A DNA stretch of 64,000 nucleotides, from the NCBI GenBank assembly GCA_023383015.1, contig JAHDXW010000017.1:31779-95778 (forward strand). Reading direction: 5' to 3'. Made by a program: the position numbers and the translations under genes. Under the pieces are notes generated by a model. It was not told where the DNA came from. It worked only from the letters and a program-made list of their open reading frames with translations, and did no database searches. The stretch comes from Paracoccaceae bacterium. GTDB taxonomy: Bacteria > Pseudomonadota > Alphaproteobacteria > Rhodobacterales > Rhodobacteraceae. Positions 1-8,380 of the stretch are shown one piece after another (position 1 is the stretch's first letter; each line of letters opens with the position of its first letter).

Positions 1-63
1 GCAGTCCCCCCTGCGCCGCGCCGCCGTTGCGGCCCCGCCCCTCGCCCGCTATGTGCAGGGAAG

Positions 64-138
64 GCCGGATTAGCACAGCGGCAGTGCAGCGGTTTTGTAA
101 ACCGAAGGTCGGGGGTTCGAATCCCTCATCCGGCACCA
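64..138 (+). tRNA. tRNA-Thr (anticodon TGT)
   Basis: The 75-nt cloverleaf includes an encoded CCA end (136-138). The acceptor stem GCCGGAT (64-70) pairs perfectly with ATCCGGC (128-134). The anticodon TGT lies at 96-98 in the loop TTTGTAA, and the T-arm carries the TTCGAAT loop. The gene stands alone and borders a strip of decayed mobile and accessory DNA, so its 3' end is a candidate integration site. No matching attachment duplicate was recognised within the window. Confidence 0.95.
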
Positions 139-234
139 TCATTTTTGCTCAACATACTGAGTATTAATGAAAAATTCGGCACCAGCCGGGCAAATGCCCC
201 CCGGCCGGTCCACCAGAGCCGGGCAGGTGAGTTG

Positions 235-273
235 CCGGCGAGGCCGGGGCACCCCTCGAGGCCGGCGGCGAGG
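235..273 (+). repeat. 39-bp direct repeat, copy A
   Basis: This GC-rich 39-mer matches positions 3512-3550 in the same orientation at 36 of 39 bases by hand alignment. A shorter shared piece (GACACCGGC followed by AGGCC) lies just downstream here (from 278) and just upstream of copy B (from 3508), so the repeat family extends a little beyond the 39 bp. It sits about 100 bp after tRNA-Thr. The two copies bracket 3.2 kb holding the transposase remnant, the subtilase and the hsdM fragment. Confidence 0.7.
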
Positions 274-364
274 CCGGGACACCGGCTAGGCCGTGCCAGG
301 CGAGACGGCATACTGCCCCCCTGACGACATGAGGAAATGACCCCTCCCGTTGAGAGGAGGTTCC

Positions 365-709
365 ATGAATGAAGTGAAGGACGCAGGTCTTCATGCGACG
401 GGGATGTCGGGGAGGATCGAGATGCGGACGCCGGACGACGTGCCGGCGATGCTGGCGCTGAAGTCTTGCGGCTGGGGGACGAAGCGGATCGCGGCGCCGG
501 GAGGCGGCGATCTCCAGCCCCTTACCATGGCGACCGAAACCACCGAACAGGCGATGGCGGCGCGCTGGCAGCGTTGCGGCTCCGCCGCGTCAGCGCGTCG
601 CTTGCCGACCGCGTCGGCGGGCCTCATTGTACGGACACGGACGGCGCGGCTGACGCGGCGTTCTCGCGGTTTTTCTCAAACCATCCCGAACGCCGCGCCG
701 GCCGGGTGA
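365..709 (+). pseudogene. Probable 5' remnant of an IS21-type transposase (istA-like)
   Basis: The frame starting near 365 encodes MRTPDDVPAMLALKSCGWG followed by TKRIA. This resembles the N-terminal helix-turn-helix of IS21-family IstA transposases known from alphaproteobacteria (pattern: MRTPD, an ALK-CGWG segment, then KRIA). After KRIA the expected reading is lost, the frame becomes arginine-rich and closes at 709, and no DDE catalytic domain or istB partner follows. A GAGAGGAGG ribosome-binding site precedes the start. The relationship is inferred from remembered family sequence, so other HTH-type fragments remain possible. It lies immediately before the subtilase gene. Confidence 0.45.
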
Positions 710-748
710 GTCCCTGCCATTGCGGAGGAAGTGACAAGGGTGCAACAC

Positions 749-2830
749 ATGTCCACAGACTGCAGGGCAAGTCCTGCCGCCGGCGATGCCGGGGCAATCC
801 TGTGGTTGCGCCGTTCGCTGGTCGCGGCGCTGGTCGCGCTGGCGACCGCGGGGTCGGTGGCGACCGCGCAGGCTTCGGGGCCGCAGGTGATGATCGGCGA
901 CGGCACCGGCGGCAGCCGTCCCGGCGATGCGGCCGAGTTGATCGCGCAGGCCGAGGCACGGGGCCGGCTGCCGATTATCGTGATGTTCGATCTTGCCGTG
1001 CAACCCGAGGGCGCGCTGGCCGGCCCACAGCGCGACGCCCAGCGGGCGGCCATCGCCGCGGCGCAGGAGGCGCTGCTGGACGAACTCGCCGAACCCCGGA
1101 ACGTCAAGCGCTACCGCAGCCTCGCGTCGCTGGCAGCGCATGTCACGGCGGCCGATCTGGCGCGGATCCTCGCCGCCCCCGGCGTGGCCGCCGTGCACCA
1201 GGACATCGCCGTGCCGCCGCTGCTGAACCGGAGCGTGCCGCTGATCGGGGCGCCGGCGCTCTGGCGCCAGGGCTTCCGCGGCGAGGGTCAGACCGTGGTG
1301 GTGCTCGACACCGGCGTGTTTCTCGACCACAACGCCTTTGCCGGACGCATCGCCGCGGAGGCATGCTTCTCCACGAACTACACCGCCGGCACGGTGACCG
1401 TTGCCCTCTCGATGTGCCCGGGCGGGGTCGCCAGTTCGACGGATGCCGGCGCGGGCGCCGATTGCCCGCTGGAGGTGGAGGGCTGCGGCCACGGCACCCA
1501 TGTGGCCGGCATCGCCGTGGGCAACCGGATCGGCTGGCGCGGCGTCGCCACCGCCGCCGAGCTGATCCCGATCAAGGTGTTCAGCCGCTTCGTGCGGGCG
1601 ACCGACTGCCCCGAGGGCAAGGCGCCCTGCGCGCTCAGCTACCCCAGCGACCAGCTCGCCGCGCTCGATCATGTCATCGGGCTGGCCGCGCACACCCCCG
1701 TCGCGGCGGTGAACATGAGCCTCGGCGGCGGCCTCTTCACCGTCAGCTGCGACAGCGACCCGCTGAAGCCGGCCATCGACACCCTCCGTTCGCTGAACAT
1801 CCCCACGGTGATCGCCGCCGGCAACGAGGGCGTGGGCGGCGCCGTGTCGGCGCCGGGCTGCATCTCCACCGCAGTGACCGTGGGCAGCACCACCAAGAGC
1901 GACGCGCTGTCGGACTTTTCCAACCATTCGCGCAGGGTGGATTTGCTGGCGCCGGGCAGCGACATCGAGGCGCCGATCTTCGTGCCCGGCCGGCCGTCCG
2001 AAGTCGGCGTCGACAGCGGCACCTCGATGGCCGCGCCGCATGTCGCCGGGGCCTGGGCGCTGCTGCGCCAGGCGGTGCCCGATGCCGGGGTCGATCGGAT
2101 CCAGCGGGCTCTGGCCTGCAGCGGTCGCCGCATTCCGTCTCCCAGGATAGGGGCACCGGGCTTCACCCGCGCACGCATCGACGTGGGAGCGGCGCTGTCG
2201 TTCCTGCGCCGCGGCGCGCGCGACGAGCAGACCTGGACCTTCGAGACCAGGGAGCAGTTCACCGACTGGACGATCGAGACCGGCTACTGGCGGCGCGTGG
2301 GCGGCAGGAAGGCGCCGCGGATGGCAGTCGCCATGGATCCCGAATTCTACATCAGCGTCGCAAATGTGGACATATGCGCCGAGAACCTGGTCGTGACCGC
2401 CCGGGTCCGCCGCATTGACATGGGCGGTCGCGGCTCCGGCATCCTGCTTCGGGCCGGTTTCTGGCGCTCCGAGCCTCCTCAGGAGAGGGATGTCTCGATC
2501 AGAGGGTTGTTGTTCGGCTTCACCGACTTCGGTGAAGGCCAGGCGTCGATCTATGCGGTTTTCGGCGCGTCGGCGGCCCATCCCCTGATTTGGAGGGGCG
2601 AGGAACTGTGCGGTAACTCCCAGGTGACGTCAATCCGGAAAGACGGCGAGTTCAACACCTTGAGGGTGATCAGCCGCGGCGGGCAGCATCGCTTCCTGAT
2701 CAATGGAATGGAGGTGTGCACCGCAAGCGATAGCCGATTCACCGGCGACGGCCTGGCGATCCTGGCAATCCACGACACGCTGGACTCCAGGATGGAGGTC
2801 CATCGGGTGGTGGCCACGCCGCTGCGCTAG
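749..2830 (+). CDS. Secreted S8 (subtilisin-family) serine protease with C-terminal lectin-like region
   Basis: Predicted exported serine endopeptidase of 693 aa. The start region carries a positively charged stretch and a hydrophobic segment (WLRRSLVAALVALATAG) ending in ATAQA, typical of a Sec signal peptide. A propeptide-like region of about 120 residues precedes the catalytic domain. The triad is intact: Asp187 (VVLDTGV), His251 (GHGTHVAG) and Ser426 (GTSMAAPHVAG), with Asn359 (AAGNEG) as oxyanion residue. From about residue 495 a roughly 200-residue beta-rich region begins TWTFETREQF and resembles concanavalin/LamG-like modules. ATG 749 is preferred over GTG 731 because GTG 731 touches its GGAGG, whereas ATG 749 has AAGGG eight bases upstream. 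The protein is intact although its neighbours are decayed; its substrate is unknown. Confidence 0.9.
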   Translation: MSTDCRASPAAGDAGAILWLRRSLVAALVALATAGSVATAQASGPQVMIGDGTGGSRPGDAAELIAQAEARGRLPIIVMFDLAVQPEGALAGPQRDAQRAAIAAAQEALLDELAEPRNVKRYRSLASLAAHVTAADLARILAAPGVAAVHQDIAVPPLLNRSVPLIGAPALWRQGFRGEGQTVVVLDTGVFLDHNAFAGRIAAEACFSTNYTAGTVTVALSMCPGGVASSTDAGAGADCPLEVEGCGHGTHVAGIAVGNRIGWRGVATAAELIPIKVFSRFVRATDCPEGKAPCALSYPSDQLAALDHVIGLAAHTPVAAVNMSLGGGLFTVSCDSDPLKPAIDTLRSLNIPTVIAAGNEGVGGAVSAPGCISTAVTVGSTTKSDALSDFSNHSRRVDLLAPGSDIEAPIFVPGRPSEVGVDSGTSMAAPHVAGAWALLRQAVPDAGVDRIQRALACSGRRIPSPRIGAPGFTRARIDVGAALSFLRRGARDEQTWTFETREQFTDWTIETGYWRRVGGRKAPRMAVAMDPEFYISVANVDICAENLVVTARVRRIDMGGRGSGILLRAGFWRSEPPQERDVSIRGLLFGFTDFGEGQASIYAVFGASAAHPLIWRGEELCGNSQVTSIRKDGEFNTLRVISRGGQHRFLINGMEVCTASDSRFTGDGLAILAIHDTLDSRMEVHRVVATPLR

Positions 2831-2964
2831 TCGACGGCCGGTGAAGGCTGGCAGGCCGATCCGCCCTATCGCCGGGCCCGCGAGGGTGGGGCGCTCGAGG
2901 GCGCCCCCGGCGTTTCGCCGCGCGGGCTCGGTGCTGGCGACATCCGCCAGTGACAACAGCACGA

Positions 2965-2991
2965 GCGGGCCCCCCGAGGTCGGGGGCCCGC
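2965..2991 (+). terminator. Strong GC hairpin after the subtilase gene
   Basis: Bases 2965-2974 pair with 2982-2991 in an uninterrupted 10-bp GC-only stem with a 7-nt loop. It lies 135 bp after the protease stop codon. No T-tract follows, so intrinsic termination is likely rather than certain. Being symmetrical, it could also act on minus-strand transcripts coming from the pseudogene side. Confidence 0.5.
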
Positions 2992-3034
2992 CGCGCTGCT
3001 TGCCCCGCGCAGGTCAGCGGCAGGGGCCGCCGCG

Positions 3035-3230
3035 TCAGGTTGCGTCGCCCCGGGCATAGGCGCATTCGCCCGTCGCAGCGTTGCGGGCGACCAGCGTGCC
3101 GGTGCTCACGCCGGCCAGTGCCGCGACGAGGGTCCAGTTGCGGTCGGCCTGAAGGGCGGTGGCGGTCAGCACGCCGACGGTGGCGCCGGCGAGGCCGCCC
3201 ACGACATCCGCTCCTGTTGACGCCCGCCCC
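3035..3230 (-). pseudogene. Truncated small glycine-rich (glycine-zipper-like) protein, 3' part
   Basis: On the minus strand the reading ADVVGGLAGATVGVLTATAL, then DRNWTLVAALAG and TGTLVARN, ends in a CAYARG motif and a stop at 3035. This looks like the C-terminal half of a small glycine-zipper envelope protein of the kind common in Rhodobacteraceae. The N-terminal signal peptide or lipobox is absent: upstream the frame runs directly into hsdM-derived sequence, so the reading frame is a chimera created by a junction near 3220-3230. A GTG in the frame could in principle start a 55-60 residue peptide, but no ribosome-binding site supports this. Confidence 0.45.
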
Positions 3231-3503
3231 CCGGGAAGGTGCCACCGCGGCAGTCGAGCACCGTGTGCAGGTTGCAGCTCTCCAGCAGTTTCTCGTGCAG
3301 GGCCACGCCGGCGCCGTCGTTGTTGCCGAGGAAGGTGATCTTGAGCACCACCGCCCCCGCCAACGCCAGCCTTCCGCATGCGGGTGAAGTGCTGCGGGAA
3401 CAGATGCGCCGTATCGCCCGACTTGATGGGGAAGTTCTGCTGCACCTCAATGCGCTCGCGGCCGCCGACGGGGGGATTGGCCAGCACGATGTCGTTTGAC
3501 AGC
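3215..3503 (-). pseudogene. hsdM fragment (type I restriction-modification methylase), frameshifted
   Basis: The minus strand reads LSNDIVLANPPVGGRE, EVQQNFPIKSGDTAHLFPQH, then after a +/-1 shift VVLKITFLGNNDGAGVAL and LLESCNLHTVLDCRGGTFPG. This is the central N6-adenine methylase block of HsdM in order, with the catalytic NPPF degraded to NPPV and the usual NTFLSN changed to ITFLGN. Two frames are needed to follow the homology and both ends are missing: one end stops at about 3503, just before repeat copy B, and the other joins the glycine-rich fragment near 3220. No hsdS or hsdR is visible nearby. It is a dead relic of a restriction system. Confidence 0.75.
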
Positions 3504-3511
3504 CCGTGACA

Positions 3512-3550
3512 CCGGCAAGGCCGGGGCGCCCCTCGAGGCCGGGGGCGAGG
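3512..3550 (+). repeat. 39-bp direct repeat, copy B
   Basis: Same orientation as copy A at 235-273, with three mismatches. It lies between the end of recognisable hsdM sequence (about 3503) and the end of recognisable alkB sequence (about 3598), that is, exactly at a junction of two gene fragments. That position suggests a recombination or insertion boundary. Confidence 0.7.
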
Positions 3551-3597
3551 GCAGCGCCTCGAGCTCGAGGCCGGCGGGCGGCAGCGCGGGCGGGTGA

Positions 3598-4608
3598 CGG
3601 CGGGACCATCGCGGCCAGCGACGTCAGCGGACAGCCGAAGGGCAGCTGCGGCGCCTCGGGCTCGGGGTAGGTCTGCAGCAGCGGAAGGCGCCGGTCAGGC
3701 CGCCAGTGGTGGTCGGAGTGGCGCTGGAGGTTGATCAGCCGCTAGTTCGACGCCCGGTGGGCGCGGCGTTCCATGCATGGCGCGGTCGCACCGGCTCGTG
3801 GCGGCCTCCGCCCGGGTGCCGGCGCGTCAGCCCGCAGGGCTCGATGCAGTTGACGGGCTCGAGCTGCCAGACCGCCACCGCCGCCTGCCACGGGAACAGC
3901 CCCAGCCCCTCCCATCCGCCCGGCCCGCAGTCGCCGCCGGCGCCGCGGCCTGCAGGACCGCGGAGCGCCAGAAGGGGTTGGAGCGGTGCCACCACGGCAG
4001 ACCGCGGCGGGCCAGCATCGCCCGCTCGGCCTCGAAGGCCGAGAGAGGGCACTGCCGGAGGACCCGTGCGAGGAAGCGGTGGAACCCCTCGTTTTGGCGC
4101 GCCGTCACCGCATCGCGGGGGGGCCGACATGCAGGTGGTGCACCCGCAGGTGCTCCGAGCGAAAATTGCCGTACAGCACGCAGGCCGGCAGCAGGTCGGC
4201 CAGCCAGCGCTCCAGCCGGCCGGGCTGGTGCATCAGCTCATGGGCACAGTTGATCCCGATCGTGCCGGTGACCATGCCGACCCCGAGGAGCAGCGCCACC
4301 TTCTCTGCTGCCGCCAGCCCGTCAGAACCCGCCGCCATCGCCATCAGCAGAAACAGCATCGCCGCCTGCACGGGAAACCACAGGTACGTCACCGGCAGGT
4401 GCCAGAACAGCGCCCGTTCCGGCGTCAGGGGGTCGGCGTTGGTCTGGTCGCGGCCGGTCAGCGCGTCCAGGAGGCTGAACAGCCCCCAGCCGTAGAGCGG
4501 CGGCGCCGCCAGCCACGCCCCGCCCAGCGTCGCCGCCGCGAAGGCCGGCGGCACCAGCCCCGGCGAGGCCCAGAACGGCAGCGCCGCCGGCACCGTCCTG
4601 CCCGCCAT
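3598..4608 (-). pseudogene. alkB: alkB pseudogene (alkane 1-monooxygenase / membrane fatty-acid desaturase superfamily)
   Basis: AlkB is a di-iron membrane hydroxylase that oxidises n-alkanes to 1-alkanols. The first 166 residues are intact in one frame (from ATG 4608) and include hydrophobic segments, the metal-binding motifs HELMHQ and SEHLRVHH, and LTGRDQTNADPLTPERALFW. The frame is then lost at a run of seven G (plus strand 4117-4123). The homology continues in a second frame (NEGFHRF, GLPWWHRSNPFW), then a third near 3930-3950 (GLGLFPWQ, GLTRRH), where an in-frame TAG precedes LINLQRHSDHHW, the third histidine motif. Homology ends near LAAMVPP at 3600. At least two frameshifts plus a stop show true decay. 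It lies 70 bp downstream of mutY on the same strand. Confidence 0.85.
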
Positions 4609-4677
4609 CGCCTGCCCTCCTGGCCTCCGCTCCTCGGCCGGCGGCAGGTTAGACCCGCCGCCGGCGGGGCGCAAACC

Positions 4678-5814
4678 TCACGCCCCGCCGTCCAGGGCCG
4701 GGCGGGCGCGGTCCCAGACCTTGCGCATCAGCGTCGGCAGCGACGACGGCGCGAAATCGGCCGCGGAGACGAAGGCGCCGCGCGCGGGCGCGGCCTGCGC
4801 CCCGACCTCCGCCGCCAGCACCTCGAGGCGCAGGCGGAAATGGGTGAAGACATGGTCCACCTCGCCGGCCGGGCGCCAGTCGGCGGCCACCGGCGGGGCG
4901 TGGGCGGGGGGGGTGCCCTCGGCCCATACGCTGCCCGGCCAGCCGGCCATCCCGCCCAGCAGGCCCCGCGCCGGCCGCCGCTCCAGCAGCACCGCACCGT
5001 CGGCGCGCCGCGCCACATAGGCCAGCCCCCGGCGCAGCGGCGCCGCCCGCCGCGGAGCCCTGGCCGGCAGCTCCGCCGCCCGCCCGGCGGCGCGGGCGGC
5101 GCAATAGGGCGCCAGCGGGCAGGCCCCGCAGTCCGGCCGGCGCGGGGTGCAGACCGTCGCGCCGAGGTCCATCATCGCCTGGGCGTGGTCGCCCGGCCGT
5201 ACGGCCGGTGTCAGCGTCGCGGCCAGCGCGCGCAGCCGCGGCTTCGCCGCCGGCAGCGGGGTGGCGACGCAGAAGAGCCGCGCCACCACCCGCTCGACGT
5301 TGCCGTCCACCACCACCGCCGGCCGGTCGAACGCGATCGCGGCCACCGCCGCGGCGGTGTAGGGGCCGATGCCCGGCAGCGCCCCGAGCGCGGCCTCCTC
5401 GGCGGGAAAGCACCCCCCGTGCGCCGCCGCCACCTGCCGCGCGCAGGCGATCAGGTTGCGCGCCCGGGCGTAGTAGCCAAGCCCCGCCCAGGCCGCCATC
5501 ACCTCGGCCTCGGGGGCCGCGGCCAGCGCCCGCACGTCCGGCCAGCGTCCGGCGAAGCGGCGGAAATGCCCCTCCGCCGCGGCCACCGTGGTCTGCTGCA
5601 GCATCACCTCCGACAGCCATACACGGTAGGGGTCGGGCGCGACGCCGGCCTGCCGCGCCGCCGGCCCCACCCGCCAGGGAAGCGCGCGCGCATGCCGCCC
5701 GTACCAGGCCAGCAGCGCCGCGGCCGCCGCGGGCGCATCCACCGCCGCGGGCGCATCCGCCGCCCGATCCGCCGCCCGGGCCTGTCCCCGGACCGGCGCG
5801 CCCGCGTCACGCAT
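4678..5814 (-). CDS. mutY: A/G-specific adenine DNA glycosylase
   Basis: MutY removes adenine mispaired with 8-oxoguanine in base-excision repair. The 378-aa product has a low-complexity N-terminal extension, then the HhH-GPD fold: catalytic Glu69 in SEVMLQQT, the helix-hairpin-helix GIGPYTA (about 148-154), catalytic Asp170 in VVDGNVERV, and the iron-sulfur cysteines Cys222-x6-Cys229-x2-Cys232-x5-Cys238. The C-terminal third is the NUDIX-like 8-oxoG recognition domain (FTHFRLRLEV). A GGGGGAG ribosome-binding site eight bases before the ATG supports the start. It is divergent from the DUF721 gene, with 93 bp between them. Confidence 0.95.
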   Translation of the reverse strand: MRDAGAPVRGQARAADRAADAPAAVDAPAAAAALLAWYGRHARALPWRVGPAARQAGVAPDPYRVWLSEVMLQQTTVAAAEGHFRRFAGRWPDVRALAAAPEAEVMAAWAGLGYYARARNLIACARQVAAAHGGCFPAEEAALGALPGIGPYTAAAVAAIAFDRPAVVVDGNVERVVARLFCVATPLPAAKPRLRALAATLTPAVRPGDHAQAMMDLGATVCTPRRPDCGACPLAPYCAARAAGRAAELPARAPRRAAPLRRGLAYVARRADGAVLLERRPARGLLGGMAGWPGSVWAEGTPPAHAPPVAADWRPAGEVDHVFTHFRLRLEVLAAEVGAQAAPARGAFVSAADFAPSSLPTLMRKVWDRARPALDGGA

Positions 5815-5907
5815 TCTTTATGCTCCCCCCATCCGCCCGGCCGGCAAACCCGCTGGCATCCCCCGCGCCGGTCTCTAAGATAGCCCCCGGCAGCGAGGCG
5901 AACAGCC

Positions 5908-6444
5908 ATGGTCGACACCACCAGCGCCCCCAATCGCCGGGCCCGCGGCTTCCGCACCGCGGCCGCGCTGCTGCGCGAGCCGATCCGCCAGGCCGGCTCG
6001 CGGCGCGGCCTGCCCTTGCTGCGGCTGATGTCGCACTGGGACGAGGTCGCCGGCGCCGAGCTCGCCGCCCTGACCCGGCCGCTGAAGATCACCCATGGCC
6101 GCGAGGGCATGGGCGGAACGCTGCACCTGCTCGTCGCCCCCGCCGCCGCGCCGATGGTCCAGCTGCGCCTGCCCGAGCTGCTGGCGCGGGTCAACGCCTG
6201 TGCCGGCCACGCCGCGGTCGCGCGCATCCGTCCCACCCAGACCGCGCCCGAGGGCTTTGCCGAGGGCCCTGTCCCATTCGCGCCGCGCCGCGCCGCGCCC
6301 GCCGCCGCGCCCCCGCCCGACCCCGCCGCCGAGGCCGCGCTCGCCGCCGCCGCGGCGGGCGTCGCCAACCCGCGCCTGCGTGCCGCCCTCGAAGGGCTCG
6401 GCCGTGCCATCCTTTCCCGCGAGACGAACCCGAAAGGCCCCTGA
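5908..6444 (+). CDS. DUF721 (DciA-related) protein
   Basis: 178 aa. Residues about 10-115 match the DUF721 family in layout (RGFRTAAALL, WDEVAGAELA, LTRPLKI, GTLHLLVAPAAAPMVQL, ELLARVN). DciA members of this family assist loading of the replicative helicase DnaB in bacteria lacking DnaC; the alphaproteobacterial DUF721 branch is less well characterised, so that role is inferred. The C-terminal 60 residues are Ala/Pro-rich. The gene is followed after one base by the dsbA-like gene, and this mutY/DUF721/dsbA neighbourhood resembles that of related Rhodobacterales. Confidence 0.85.
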   Translation: MVDTTSAPNRRARGFRTAAALLREPIRQAGSRRGLPLLRLMSHWDEVAGAELAALTRPLKITHGREGMGGTLHLLVAPAAAPMVQLRLPELLARVNACAGHAAVARIRPTQTAPEGFAEGPVPFAPRRAAPAAAPPPDPAAEAALAAAAAGVANPRLRAALEGLGRAILSRETNPKGP

Positions 6445-6445
6445 C

Positions 6446-7150
6446 ATGCTTCGCTCCCTCGCCCGCGTCCTGGCCCTCGCGGCCCTCGCCCTCGCCCTGC
6501 CGGCCGGGCTCGGCGGCACGCTGCCCGCCGCCCCCGGCGCCGCCCGCGCCGACACTGCCGCCGGCACCGCGGCCGCTGCCCCGGCCGCCATCGCCGACCC
6601 CGCCCCCCCGGGCTTTCCGGCCGACGTGGCGATGGACATGGCGCTCGGCAACCCCGAGGCGAAGGTGACGCTGGTCGAGTACGCCTCCTTCACCTGCCCG
6701 CACTGCGCAAACTTCCATGCCACCGTCTTTCCCCGCCTGAAGTCCGACTACATCGACACCGGCAAGCTGCGCTTCATCCACCGCGAGGTCTATTTCGACC
6801 GCTTCGGCCTCTGGGCCGGCATGCTCGCCCGCTGCGGCGGCGAGACCCGCTACTTCGGCTTCGTCGACATGATCTATGGCCAGCAGCGCCAGTGGGCGGG
6901 CAGCGGCGATCCGGCCTCGGTGGCCGACAGCCTGCGCCGCATGGGCCGGGTCGCGGGGCTGACCGACGAACAGGTCAACGCCTGCCTCAACGACCGCACC
7001 GCCGCCGAGGCGCTGGTGGCGGTCTTCCAGGCCAACGCCACCCGCGACGGCGTGCAGGCCACCCCGACGCTGGTCCTGAACGGCACCCGGCACGCCAACA
7101 TGTCGTTCGAGGAGCTCGCCCGGCTCATCGACGCCGCCCTCGCCGACTAG
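6446..7150 (+). CDS. DsbA-family periplasmic thiol:disulfide oxidoreductase
   Basis: 234 aa. An N-terminal signal peptide (LARVLALAALALALPAG) is followed by an Ala/Pro linker and a thioredoxin-fold domain with the redox motif Cys84-Pro-His-Cys87 and a cis-proline in GVQATPTLVLNG. A helical insert lies between these (YGQQRQWAGSGDPASVADSL), as in DsbA/BdbD-like Thioredoxin_4 proteins. It probably introduces disulfides into exported proteins. The ATG is one base after the stop of the DUF721 gene, so the two are likely co-transcribed and coupled. Confidence 0.9.
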   Translation: MLRSLARVLALAALALALPAGLGGTLPAAPGAARADTAAGTAAAAPAAIADPAPPGFPADVAMDMALGNPEAKVTLVEYASFTCPHCANFHATVFPRLKSDYIDTGKLRFIHREVYFDRFGLWAGMLARCGGETRYFGFVDMIYGQQRQWAGSGDPASVADSLRRMGRVAGLTDEQVNACLNDRTAAEALVAVFQANATRDGVQATPTLVLNGTRHANMSFEELARLIDAALAD

Positions 7151-7158
7151 GTCGGCCA

Positions 7159-8319
7159 GTGTCTGCCCCCCTCGAGGGCCTGCGCGTGGTCGAGCTTGCG
7201 CGCATCCTTGCCGGTCCGTGGGCCGGCCAGACGCTGGCCGATCTCGGCGCCGACGTCATCAAGGTGGAATCGCCCGAGGGCGACGACACACGCCGCTGGG
7301 GCCCGCCCTTCGTCGACCGCCCGGGCGACCGCGCCGCGGCCTACTTCCACGCCACCAACCGCGGCAAGCGGTCGGTGACCGCCGACTTCGCCACCCCCGA
7401 GGGCCAGGCCGTGGTGCGCGGGCTGGCGGCAACGGCCGATGTCGTCATTGAGAACTTCAAGGTCGGCGGGCTCGCCCGCTACGGGCTCGACCGGCCGGCG
7501 CTCGCCGCGCTCAACCCGCGGCTGATCTGGTGCTCCATCACCGGCTTCGGACAGGACGGCCCCTATGCCCACCGGGCCGGGTACGACTTCATCGTCCAGG
7601 GCATGTCGGGGATGATGTCGATCACCGGCGAGGCCGAGGGCGCCCCCCAGAAGGTCGGCGTCGCCGTCACCGACATCTTCACCGGCGTCTACGCGGTGGT
7701 GGCAATCCTCGCCGCGCTGCACCGGCGGGACGCCACCGGGCAGGGCGAGGCGATCGACCTGGCGCTTTTCGACACCGCGGTGGCGGTGATGGCCAACCAG
7801 GCCATGAACTTCCTCGTCTCCGGCCGGGTGCCCGGACGGATGGGCAATGCCCACCCCAACATCGCCCCCTACCAGACCTTCCCCTGCGAGGATGGCTGGA
7901 TCATCATCGCCGTGGGCAATGACGGCCAGTTCCGCCGGTTCTGCCGGCTCCTCGGCGTCGGCGGGCTTGCCGCCGACCCCCGCTTCGCCACCAACCCCGA
8001 CCGGGTCGCGCACCGCGAGGCGCTGATCCCCCGCCTCTGCGAGGCGACGGCGCGACGGCCGATGGCCGAGCTCTTGGCCGCCTGCGAGGCCGAGGGCGTG
8101 CCCGCCGGCCCGGTCAACGAACTCGACCAGGTCTTCGATGATCCCCAGGTCGCCGCCCGCGGCATGCTGGTCCGGCCCGGCGGCATCCCCGGGCTGCGCG
8201 CGCCGCTGCGATTCGCCTCCGCTCCGCTCGCGACCAATCGCCCGGCGCCCGGTCTCGGCGCCGACGGCCCCGACATCGCCGCCAGCCTCGCCGCCGGCGG
8301 CTCGCCCTGGCGCTGCTGA
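7159..8319 (+). CDS. CaiB/BaiF-family (class III) CoA-transferase
   Basis: 386 aa, the usual size for formyl-CoA/carnitinyl-CoA transferase-like enzymes. The N-terminus reads LEGLRVVELARILAGPWAGQ and LADLGADVIKVE, followed by the Rossmann block VVIENFKVGGLARYGLD and WCSITGFGQDGPY; the probable catalytic aspartate lies in VGVAVTDIFTG. GTG 7159 is chosen because the homology begins right after it and it lies eight bases beyond the dsbA-like stop. The acyl substrate cannot be read from sequence. It is convergent with lpxK, with 61 bp between them. Confidence 0.9.
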   Translation: MSAPLEGLRVVELARILAGPWAGQTLADLGADVIKVESPEGDDTRRWGPPFVDRPGDRAAAYFHATNRGKRSVTADFATPEGQAVVRGLAATADVVIENFKVGGLARYGLDRPALAALNPRLIWCSITGFGQDGPYAHRAGYDFIVQGMSGMMSITGEAEGAPQKVGVAVTDIFTGVYAVVAILAALHRRDATGQGEAIDLALFDTAVAVMANQAMNFLVSGRVPGRMGNAHPNIAPYQTFPCEDGWIIIAVGNDGQFRRFCRLLGVGGLAADPRFATNPDRVAHREALIPRLCEATARRPMAELLAACEAEGVPAGPVNELDQVFDDPQVAARGMLVRPGGIPGLRAPLRFASAPLATNRPAPGLGADGPDIAASLAAGGSPWRC

Positions 8320-8380
8320 CCGCGGCCACGGGCGTGCCCCGGGCCTCGCCGTGCCGCACGGGGCCCCGGCGTCCCCGGCC

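Noticed and set aside
139..311. Short minus-strand frame after tRNA-Thr
   Set aside because: Its protein consists mainly of the translated repeat unit (PGLA, GLEG); no ribosome-binding site or family.
4117..4123. alkB frameshift at a G7 run as a sequencing error
   Set aside because: Considered, but a second frameshift near 3930-3950, an in-frame stop and a missing C-terminus make genuine decay the better reading.
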